A DNA stretch of 64,000 nt, from positions 1-64,000 of the forward strand of contig NZ_CP007213.1 of the NCBI RefSeq assembly GCF_001411805.1, read 5' to 3'. Shown piece by piece: positions 38,801-44,999 of this stretch (positions within the stretch are counted from its first letter, which is position 1; each line of letters opens with the position of its first letter). The notes under the pieces were generated by a model. That model had not been told where the DNA came from and searched no databases. It saw nothing but the letters and a program-made list of their open reading frames with translations. Source of the DNA: Burkholderia plantarii (lineage in GTDB: Bacteria > Pseudomonadota > Gammaproteobacteria > Burkholderiales > Burkholderiaceae). The position numbers and the translations under genes are program-made.

Positions 38801-39176
38801 GAGCAGCGAACGGGCGCACGCGAAATTAAGACAAACGGATGCCTCCGACGGCTTCGCGAGCGAGGTGCTTACCTATCTCGAAGGGCTCGGCTTGACGCCG
38901 GTACCCGCGCAGGAAGGCGACGCTTTCGGGCTTGATTTCGCAATCGCGAACCCCGAGACCGGTCTGTACGCCATTGGCATCGAGTGCGATGCGCCGCGCC
39001 ATCCTTTGCTCGAACATGCACGAGCACGGGAGATCTGGCGTCCGTCCGTGCTGGGACGGGCCATCCCGAAGCTGCATCGTGTCTCGTCGCAAGCCTGGTA
39101 TCACGAACCCGATGCGGAGAAGGCCCGCCTGAAGAGTGCCGTGGAGTTTGCCCTGACCCAAGAGGATGCGGCATGA
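32841..39176 (+). CDS. Giant zinc-ribbon / pseudokinase / UPF1-like SF1 helicase / nuclease fusion
   Basis: 2111 residues. In order: zinc ribbon 1 (C8, C11, C22, C31); zinc ribbon 2 (C76, H80, C89, C92); a Ser/Thr protein-kinase fold (about 133-385) with HRDLRPGTL at 249 and MAPEA near 294, but GFG (271-273) in place of DFG and threonine in place of the HRDxxxxN asparagine; an uncharacterised linker of about 550 residues ending in a DUF4011-like segment (LYLGFPFVLC); an SF1 helicase with Walker A GPPGTGKS (K1002), DEASQ (D1659, E1660), SGDEKQMPP, HYRS, and VAVTRARHK; and a C-terminal Vsr/MTES_1575-like endonuclease (D2032, E2048-C-D2050). The order suggests sensing, signalling and nucleic-acid cleavage in one chain. 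The downstream gene overlaps it by ATGA. Confidence 0.85.
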   Translation: MSAMMRFCPNCRTERPVNEWFCGGTVDGAACGWDLSSLPIRAPGWRPQDVITADEVVNQQVAPGESGAAASAQRSCLNGHLMNDGDLICLECGADLTVQTDARRPDNGVGDNHGLGHSTATEPPPDPAEETRIDGWRLLRQISSTDGVRERYIAQHDETGRQAVLTLYRPGAEPDPAIYDVVRRLSREHVPEIIATGRWDQRAYEVAEELSGGTLADLGMAVRDVATIRHVVDELGQALQAFSDVGLRHRDLRPGTLLVRSHEPLDLVISGFGSARLSEFDLDIVSPLETTRYMAPEAIAGGVAAASDWWSLGMILLEQLTDGRCFEGINPRAFLIHVLANGVTLPDDLDPSLHLLLRGLLARDRHQRWQWSQVKAWLDGKPVDAPVATGVDSDDGEGASIALGARQYRRPALFALAAAERENWDAARDHLNRGVVLTWTEQAGIGAKALAGLRQIMQLDGIDDDCRLMIALKLLNPDMPLILRGDIVTPGWLLQNPLEGYDLITGPIPTFLERLGTESWLSRLRSRAEEVRHRAGHLGVELDEDMVRIALLSTSRAQLAAQWEARRLLLPDSDHHGLLSLSERRILSEEDLIVLLSAAISQFRSVDEILEQAATIAEREQILAFDRQAAQVALALPRVELFRSVDDRIAGFARTGNSTVDAWAEQFRLERRLPLHEVVVLLSVPAEQWLEPQKQQYVSQILDFFEKKVATTVLRGPLVRMTIGKTTGRIDLNELNGERFASAALLDHLLQRNVQTVSVDPAVFGASGTLEGRLNTLYRQTSLYKRDTGIDGLYLGFPFVLCKDHRSTTRPRIAPVLLWPVRLLMELGTRGQVAMAFDGEREEVRLNPALEGLFGREAVKAWRVAADEVLGRSALKAGDVVDAFGLLAEVASRKLGALPPPTIDLPVGTMRIACAGVLFHVDFAGQAIGEDLRQLKQLSPSGTALESMLRLKDKSAYDAPEAAATELDRFLTVASDPSQETAILQARQGPGLLVEGPPGTGKSQTIVNMVADAIGRGRSLLIVCQKHAALEVVRKRLVAEGLGDRIVMVNDVNKDREPTIRAVREQLDAIFRGTALDHGVIRQRERMAARIEMLEGELDRQHMALHRVDESTGLSYRALLAELIRLEAGTPPVSVPQLRTSLAALDISALTTLEEHCAPLARYWLPAKFEGSALAQLASFSTDADTIEAFRSRFADFCEAERLRTETLAAHPARFEVDDPAPYRKWLDTNAGRLVALDDVQRKRLAQWLPLFRPADQADAEGHRHHASLSGLHRDLLAVDTRGFDVTLSDAVASTSDPELDRLESQAALATRAPSLLSRLNPATYLRRGRLMKFVAGCGAPATDETLRKLLAAARLEQVWRPLRQTLNTISRALHLDVVDPACGPALADACLTRLRQFEEIRELAQHLAIAPRGDEFDSAVMTGDRAPVEQLLDGFEAAFIRHNARQHSLQALRLIEEWCSAELVAACRQAISDNVSYQAPLNRVSDALPTLAAYQQFRTRARHVTAEALGVFAILRDREDALARLPLDHLDEAVRRLINREARLGWKRRMEQDNPELLLDQSETTSKIDALAAADEEMRRLNREMLRNGIDRGKLSSARDWEDVTRLTGRRSRRLREFIELGSGLGLMTLRPVWLMNPDVASRVLPLKSGLFDSVVYDEASQMPVEYAIPTLFRGNLSVVSGDEKQMPPTAFFASRTDSDETEIFDGEQPDDTATEDERERFEDTWNRREIKDCPDLLQLARSALPVSTLQIHYRSAYRELIGYSNAAFYENNLSVPVRHPDATVREVKPLELIQVNGLYEQQTNGDEADRVVDYLAQLWQQSYAQRPSVGVVTFNRKQADLILERLALRAETDEAFRDAYREELDRTDRGEDMAVFVKNVENVQGDERDTIVFSTTFGRNGQGTFRRFFGVLGQSGGERRLNVAVTRARHKIVLVTSMPIREISDMLATQRKPAIPRDYLQGYMEYARAMSNGELPAGRALLGRMSSERAHAKLRQTDASDGFASEVLTYLEGLGLTPVPAQEGDAFGLDFAIANPETGLYAIGIECDAPRHPLLEHARAREIWRPSVLGRAIPKLHRVSSQAWYHEPDAEKARLKSAVEFALTQEDAA

Positions 39177-40519
39177 GCGGCCCGAAAGTGGTGCGTATCG
39201 TGACGCGTGAGGAAATCATCGCGATCTGCGAGGGACATCTGCAACGGCTTGATCAGGCCATTGCGATGTGGATCGCCGAGGGGCGGCGTACCGGCATGTT
39301 GTCGGACGAGGAGATCGCAGCGACCCGGGCACGCCAGAAGACGCTGACCGCATTGCTTGCCGCCGATGCATTCATGGACTTGCAGAAGAAGGTGCCCGAC
39401 GAGATAGGTTTCCTTAAGGCAGATCTCGCGCGGCGCCAGCAGGCGGCGGTGGAGCAGGCCGAACAGGCAATGAAGCGTCGGCGGCAGGGACGGCATGGTG
39501 CCGCGACGTTGCTCGATGCGATGGATGCGAAAGGTATCGAGATCCCGGCCGAAGTTCGCGGACAACTCGATCGCTTGCGTTCGGGAGAGGTGCTCGACAA
39601 TGCCGATGCCATGCTCGCAAAAGGGTTTGCGCTACTGGTGCCCCGCCGGACGCCGATGCTCAGCGAAGCACAGCGGACACTGGCGGATCGCTTGATGCCA
39701 ACTGAGGCCGCGACGGATTTTCAGGCCTGGAAAGCCGCACAATTGGCGCAGGCCCGCGATCCGGCGATCGATCGTCTCGACCGGCAAATCGGTGAGGCGC
39801 GGGTGTTTTTGGATGCGTCCGCGGTCGAGGGCTTTGCGTCGCGGCTCGACGTCCTGGAGGATGAGGCGAACGTTGCGCGCAAAAGCCTGTTGCTCGACAG
39901 CCTGATCCTCGATCTGTCGAGCGCTGTCGAAGCGGCTCGCTCGCGGCGCGCGGCGCTGGCCGTATTGGAGGAACTGACGGCGGAGATTCGCGCGCACGAT
40001 GCGGCGGACGCAGTAGCCTTTGTCGAACGTGCTCGACAGTGTGATCTAGCCACTGCCCCCGACGTCATCGCCGAACTGACCGGAGCCGGTCAGGATCTGA
40101 TCGCGCGGATGCGACAGCAGCAGGCCGCGGCTGCGCGGCGTAACGCAATTCTTAACGGCCTCGCGCGACTCGGCTACGAAGTCCACGACGGTATGAGCAC
40201 CGCATGGGCGAAGGATGGCCGCGTGGTCGTCAAGAAATCTTCGCTGCCCGGCTATGGCGTTGAAGTGGGGGGGCAAGCGCAAGTTGGCCGCTTGCAGGTC
40301 CGGGCGGTCTCCTTGACCGCGAATCGCGACGTTGCACGTGACAAGGACGTGGAGACACTCTGGTGCGGCGAGTTTGGCCGATTGCAGGCTTTGTTGGCAG
40401 AGCATGGCGACGATCTGTTGATCGAACGCGCGATGGGCGTCGGCGAAGTGCCGCTCAAGGTCGTTGCCGATATGGACGACAGGTACGACGCGGGGTCAGC
40501 CAGCCGGGCGATGGATTGA
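39173..40519 (+). CDS. Helical, charged hypothetical protein of the island operon
   Basis: 448 residues from the ATG that overlaps the helicase stop (ATGA), so translation is coupled. The N-terminus MSGPKVVRIVTREEIIAIC is followed by long amphipathic helices rich in Ala, Arg, Glu and Leu (coiled coil about 75-340). The C-terminal 120 residues look globular, with a beta-rich part around 350-420 (STAWAKDGRVVVKKSSLPGY). No enzymatic motif. Probably a structural or adaptor subunit of a complex with the fusion protein. Confidence 0.75.
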   Translation: MSGPKVVRIVTREEIIAICEGHLQRLDQAIAMWIAEGRRTGMLSDEEIAATRARQKTLTALLAADAFMDLQKKVPDEIGFLKADLARRQQAAVEQAEQAMKRRRQGRHGAATLLDAMDAKGIEIPAEVRGQLDRLRSGEVLDNADAMLAKGFALLVPRRTPMLSEAQRTLADRLMPTEAATDFQAWKAAQLAQARDPAIDRLDRQIGEARVFLDASAVEGFASRLDVLEDEANVARKSLLLDSLILDLSSAVEAARSRRAALAVLEELTAEIRAHDAADAVAFVERARQCDLATAPDVIAELTGAGQDLIARMRQQQAAAARRNAILNGLARLGYEVHDGMSTAWAKDGRVVVKKSSLPGYGVEVGGQAQVGRLQVRAVSLTANRDVARDKDVETLWCGEFGRLQALLAEHGDDLLIERAMGVGEVPLKVVADMDDRYDAGSASRAMD

Positions 40520-40586
40520 ATCGGTGCAAGGAAAGGTAGCCCGGCCGTGATAGTTACCACGCGCCGGACCCTTGATAATGAGCGAT

Positions 40587-41336
40587 TTAATTGCTCTTTT
40601 CCGGAACTAACGGTTGGGAGCCGAGCGAATCCGTGAACTGGCCGATACGCTCACCATATGCGTGGCGCAGGCAGTTCAGATCCTGACCGCATTGATGTCG
40701 TGCGGCGACCCAGTCCGATTCCGATTGACGAAGCGTTTCCGGATCGGAAATGGTGCGTAGCGCGGCCGAATATAACTGAGCGAGCCTCCGGTCCATTGCC
40801 GCCAGACCGGGGTCGTGGCAGATAGCCGACTCGTCGCCCTGTGATGCACGTGAACAGTCGAAACTGGTCGCGAACGTCGGATCTGGAACAGCACCGGTAG
40901 CAGGCGCCTCGGGGGCGTCATTACTTGTCGTGGATATTTCAGGAGATCGGTGGTCCGTGTCTGCCATATGGGACTCGGATGGCGCCGATGTCTGAACTTC
41001 GGGCGCCGGCGTGTCGCGGCTTTCCGATACGGTCGGAGCAGGAGTCGTTTGCGCGGTGGCGCGCTCCTCGCTGTTCGCCTCGTTCCGAATTGGCGAGGAT
41101 TGCACCGGTTCGACGTCTGAATTGAACAGGCGGTTGACAAGCAGGCCAACCAGGAAAATGCCAATTCCGCACAACAAAATCTTGCTCGCCCGTCCGAAGT
41201 TTCTGGTGTCGGGCGCGTTATTCTTATAGCCGGTCTTGAATCGCCGATCGACCTTGCGCGTGTCCATAAAACCGCTAATTCCGATCAACGATGCGAGCGC
41301 ACCGATTCCGATCAGACTATTGCCCAGCATCGTCAT
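40587..41336 (-). CDS. Membrane protein with C-terminal LprI-like (DUF1311) domain
   Basis: 249 residues. Hydrophobic helices at about 4-22 and 52-70, a Ser/Thr/Pro-rich linker (about 75-150), then a compact cysteine-containing domain (about 158-238: FDCSRASQGDESAICHD, then LAQLYSAAL, then QCGQDLNCLRHAY) of the LprI/DUF1311 lysozyme-inhibitor-like type, probably in the periplasm. It is convergent with the island operon, 67 bases away, and shares its lower G+C, so it arrived in the same or a neighbouring event. A link to the system is unproven. Confidence 0.75.
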   Translation of the reverse strand: MTMLGNSLIGIGALASLIGISGFMDTRKVDRRFKTGYKNNAPDTRNFGRASKILLCGIGIFLVGLLVNRLFNSDVEPVQSSPIRNEANSEERATAQTTPAPTVSESRDTPAPEVQTSAPSESHMADTDHRSPEISTTSNDAPEAPATGAVPDPTFATSFDCSRASQGDESAICHDPGLAAMDRRLAQLYSAALRTISDPETLRQSESDWVAARHQCGQDLNCLRHAYGERIGQFTDSLGSQPLVPEKSN

Positions 41337-42266
41337 GTGATTCCCCGTGGCAAAACTGCGGATGAGTTTGCCGTTGCTTGATATATTTTATTCGCGCTTC
41401 CTGCGCGGATGATACCTGAGTCAATCGATACGATGTCGATGTTTGTGCGTGATATCAGGAGCGCCGCTCAAGCGCTTTCCTTTTTTGCACTTGCGGTATC
41501 ACATTGCCATTGAATTTCATTCTCTGGTCATTTGTGCTTGTGCGGAGACAGGGGTGTGATGTCCTGTGCGTTCATTGCCGCGGTTCTCTTTCGACAGTTA
41601 TCGCAGTTACTGATCGCGTACTGGTCCTCGTGGAGGGGGCGGTAGCCATGGTCCGAATCGGGCTGCTATGGTGTCGGACCATAGCGGCAGGAGATGCGAC
41701 GTAGAGTTGTGGCCATGAGGCCGGACCGTGATGTCGGCTTGTGATCGAGCCCCGCTTCCAGCGTTTCCTTGCCGAGGATCGCCGACAGGCCAAAAAAACC
41801 GATCTTTTTTTGCAGGAGTTGACCTGCACGATTGAACGATTCGTTCGATTGCCAAATGCTATCGATTGCGAAGGCGGCGTCACGAATCGATGGCCCAACG
41901 CCGGCTCGCTCCGACATTGCCCCGCATTTCGACATGATCCGCCGGGTGCCCGGCGCCCCGGTTTTGTTCCAAGTCAGCACTGCAAACCAAAGTCGAATGC
42001 CGTGCCCTCGCCTGGCCGGCGCGTCCGGCTTGACACGCCTCTTGCCGCTGTTATGGAATGAACAAGGCACGCCGGACCGCCGGCACCGCAAAAGGCGGGC
42101 GACGCGCGGCAGGCCGAGGCATCGGCATGACGGCCGCGAACCTCGACCCGCATCCGCGGTGTCGCCAACCGGCTTCGTGATGGACGCGATGGTTCCGCCC
42201 GGGCAGGCGCCGGCCCGGCACGCTGGCCATTCGAAAAACACAAATGCTCAACACGGACCTCGACGA
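41337..42266. other. Gene-poor right edge of the island
   Basis: About 930 bases. The first 550 are A/T-rich relative to the chromosome, the last 350 return to high G+C. A minus-strand open frame (about 41666-42241) has a patchy, cysteine-rich translation with no motif or ribosome site; I suspect decayed sequence. No promoter for the antiporter gene is obvious. Confidence 0.4.
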
Positions 42267-43964
42267 ATGGCCAATCTCTCCAATCTGCTGATCGCCCACC
42301 CCGAAATCGCGCTGTTCGCGAGCCTCGCGCTCGGCCACCTGATCGGCTCGGTGCGGCTCGGGCCGCTTTCGCTCGGCGGCGTGTGCGGCACGCTGATCGT
42401 CGCGCTGCTGCTCGGCCAGACCGGCGCGCGGCTCACGCCGGACCTCAAGAACATCGCGTTCGCGCTGTTCATCTTCGCGCTCGGCTTCACGGGCGGCCCG
42501 CAGTTCTTCGCCAACGTCGGCCGCGGCTGGCGCTACGGGGCGCTGTCGCTGATCGAGGTGCTGACGGTGCTCGCGCTGGTGCTCGGCGCGGCGTGGTGGC
42601 TGCGGCTCGACGCCGGCACGGCGGCCGGGCTGCTGGCCGGCGCAGCGACCGAATCGGCGGTGATCGGTACGGCCTCCGAAGCGATCTCGCGGCTCGGCCT
42701 GGCCGCGCCCGACATCACTCGCCTGCAGGCGAACATCGCCACGGCCTACAGCGTCAGCTACCTGTTCGGCCTCGTCACGATCGTGCTGTTCACGAGCCAG
42801 CTCGCGCCGCTGCTGCTGCGCGTCGACCTGCGGGCCGAGGCGCTGCGCGTCTGGCGCAAGCTCGGCGGCGACGGCGCGCTCGCCGACGGCCAGTGGCCGG
42901 CCGCGCCGGGGCTGGTCGGGCGCGCGTTCCGGGTAGGCGCGCAGGCCCGCGTGGCGGGCGCGACGGTCGGGGAACTGGAGGCGCGCCATGGCGGCAACCT
43001 GACCATCGAACAGGTGCTGCGCGGCGGCGAGCGGCTGGCCGCGCATCCCGGCTTCGTGCTCGCGGCGGACGACGTGGTGCTGGTGGCGGGGCGCCGCGAC
43101 GCGGTGGTGGCGGCGGCGCCGCTGATCGGCGAGGAAGTGGCGGGCGACGGCTTCGGCGTGCTGTACTCGCAGCGCGTGGACGTGGTGCTCACGCGCCGCG
43201 AGGCCGACGGGCTCACGCTGCGCGAAGTGCGCGCGCGGGCCGAGCCGGATCAGGCGCGCGGCGTGTACGTGGAGGCGGTGTCGCGCATGGACGCGACGAT
43301 TCCCGCGCTGCCCGGCACAGAGCTGCGGCGCGGCGACGTGCTCACGCTGATCGGCGCGCCCACCGACGTGGCGCGCGGCGCCAGCGCGCTCGGCTACGTG
43401 GTGCGCGCCACCCAGAAGACCGATTTCGTCTATCTCGCGCTGGGCGTGATCGCCGGCATGGCGATCGGGCGGCTCGGCGTGCGGCTCGGCGACGTGTCGA
43501 TCGCGCTCGGCACGGGCGGCGGCTGCCTGCTGTCGGGCCTGCTGTTCGGCTGGCTGCGCGCGCGCACGCCGCGCTTCGGCGCGCTGCCGTCGGCGGCCGC
43601 GCAGATCCTCAAGGACTTCGGGCTCGCCACGTTCATCGCGGCGGTGGGCCTGTCGGCCGGCCCGGACGCGATCCGGCTGGTGCGCGAGTTCGGGCTCGCG
43701 CTGCCGCTGGTGGGTATCGCGATGGTGCTGGTGCCGGGGCTGCTGTCGCTGTGGATCGGGCGCAAATGGCTCAAGCTCGACACGCCGATGCTGCTCGGCG
43801 CGATCGCGGGCCAGCAGTGCAGCACGCCGGCCATCAGCACGCTGGTGGGCGTGACCGGCAACGCGACGCCCGTGATCGGCTACACGATCACCTATGCGAT
43901 CTCGAACGTGTTGCTGCCGCTGATGGGGCCGGTCGTGGTCGGCCTGGTGGCGAAGCTGGTCTGA
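42267..43964 (+). CDS. Aspartate:alanine exchanger family transporter (AspT/YidE type)
   Basis: 565 residues. Two inverted hydrophobic halves (about 1-185 and 385-565) flank a pair of cytosolic RCK_C (TrkA_C) domains (about 190-380), with repeated VLxxDDVVLVAG and LRRGDVLTLIG patterns. AGAATESAVIGTASEAI in the first half and GAIAGQQCSTPAISTL in the second are the paired substrate motifs of this family. The substrate (aspartate/alanine or another dicarboxylate) cannot be read. The ATG at 42267 has only a weak ribosome site. Confidence 0.88.
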   Translation: MANLSNLLIAHPEIALFASLALGHLIGSVRLGPLSLGGVCGTLIVALLLGQTGARLTPDLKNIAFALFIFALGFTGGPQFFANVGRGWRYGALSLIEVLTVLALVLGAAWWLRLDAGTAAGLLAGAATESAVIGTASEAISRLGLAAPDITRLQANIATAYSVSYLFGLVTIVLFTSQLAPLLLRVDLRAEALRVWRKLGGDGALADGQWPAAPGLVGRAFRVGAQARVAGATVGELEARHGGNLTIEQVLRGGERLAAHPGFVLAADDVVLVAGRRDAVVAAAPLIGEEVAGDGFGVLYSQRVDVVLTRREADGLTLREVRARAEPDQARGVYVEAVSRMDATIPALPGTELRRGDVLTLIGAPTDVARGASALGYVVRATQKTDFVYLALGVIAGMAIGRLGVRLGDVSIALGTGGGCLLSGLLFGWLRARTPRFGALPSAAAQILKDFGLATFIAAVGLSAGPDAIRLVREFGLALPLVGIAMVLVPGLLSLWIGRKWLKLDTPMLLGAIAGQQCSTPAISTLVGVTGNATPVIGYTITYAISNVLLPLMGPVVVGLVAKLV

Positions 43965-43982
43965 CGCGGCGGCGCGGCCGGC

Positions 43983-44891
43983 TCACGCGCCGTTCCAGAC
44001 CGCCGCCCTGGCGCGCAGCGTCTCCACGGCCAGGTCGACGAACGCGCGCACCTTCTGGTTCACGTAGCGGCCCTCGCGATGCACGACGTGGACCGGCAGC
44101 GCCTCCACCTCGTAGTCGGCCAGCAGCACGCGCAGCCGGCCCGTCGTGATCCCCTCCGCGACCTGGTACGCGAGCAATTGCGCGATGCCGAGGCCGCCGA
44201 GCGCGGCGGCGACGGCCGCGTCGTTGGTGGTGGTGGTCAGGCGTGGTTGCACCGGCCACGCCTGCGTGCGGCCGCCGAGGCGAAACCGCCACTCCGGCGC
44301 CGAGGTGAGCCCGGTCGAATGGACCAGCGTGTGCCCGGCGAGATCCTCGGGGCGGCGCGGCTCGCCGTGCGCGTCGAGATAGTCGGGCGCGGCGCACACC
44401 ACGCAGCGCACCCTGCCGACCGGGATCGCCTGCAGCGAGGAGTTCGGCAGCTCGCCGATCCGCACGCCCACGTCCACGCCCTCGTCGACGAGGTTGACGA
44501 TCCGGTCGAGGAACCAGCAATCGAGATTCACGGCCGGGTAGCGCGCCAGATAGTCCTGCACGATCGGCACCAGATAGTTCTTGCCGAACAGCACCGGCGC
44601 GGTGATCGTCAGCTGGCCGCGCGGCGTGGCGTTGACGCTGGCCGCCGACGCCTCGGCGATCTCGATCTCGGCGAGGATCCGCCGGCTGTCCTCGAAGAAC
44701 CGCGCGCCGGCCTCGGTCACGCGCACCACGCGCGTGGTGCGCGTGAGCAGCCGCACGCCGAGGTGCCGTTCGAGTTCGGTCACCACGCGCGTGATCACCG
44801 AGGGCGAGACGTTGAGCTTGCGCGCGGCGGACGCGAAGCCCTCGGTCTCGACCACGGCGACGAAGACGGTCATTGCCTGATGCCTGTCCAT
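43983..44891 (-). CDS. LysR family regulator
   Basis: 302 residues from ATG 44891. HTH about 1-60 (MTVFVAVVETEGFASAARKL, then SPSVITRVVTELE) and a substrate-binding domain with RGQLTITAPVLFGKNY. It belongs to the large group that controls flavin enzymes and glutathione S-transferases. It is the last gene on the same strand after gst and the hybrid flavoprotein; a palindrome upstream of gst may be its site. Confidence 0.87.
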   Translation of the reverse strand: MDRHQAMTVFVAVVETEGFASAARKLNVSPSVITRVVTELERHLGVRLLTRTTRVVRVTEAGARFFEDSRRILAEIEIAEASAASVNATPRGQLTITAPVLFGKNYLVPIVQDYLARYPAVNLDCWFLDRIVNLVDEGVDVGVRIGELPNSSLQAIPVGRVRCVVCAAPDYLDAHGEPRRPEDLAGHTLVHSTGLTSAPEWRFRLGGRTQAWPVQPRLTTTTNDAAVAAALGGLGIAQLLAYQVAEGITTGRLRVLLADYEVEALPVHVVHREGRYVNQKVRAFVDLAVETLRARAAVWNGA

Positions 44892-44999
44892 GTCCGGATA
44901 GCGATGGGAAAGAAGGGAATCGGAAGGAGCGCGGCCGTGGCGGCCGGCTGGCCGTAAACATAGCAGCATCGGCGCGCGGCGCGCCGCCGGCGGCCCCGC

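Larger units (their letters stand above)
29811..42240. other. Accessory island of lower G+C between padR and the antiporter gene
   Basis: From about 29.8 kb to 41.9 kb the sequence uses many more A/T third positions than the flanking genes, which have almost only G/C there. It carries a four-gene operon, one convergent membrane gene and two gene-poor borders. No mobility gene or clear terminal repeat is visible, so the mode of entry is unknown. Boundaries are approximate. Confidence 0.6.

Noticed and set aside
41666..42241. 191-codon minus-strand frame at the right edge of the island
   Set aside because: Spans the composition boundary and has a patchy translation without recognisable family; possibly decayed sequence.
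29811..42266. Prophage or IS-borne island with attachment sites
   Set aside because: No integrase, transposase, phage structural gene, tRNA or convincing flanking direct repeat was found.
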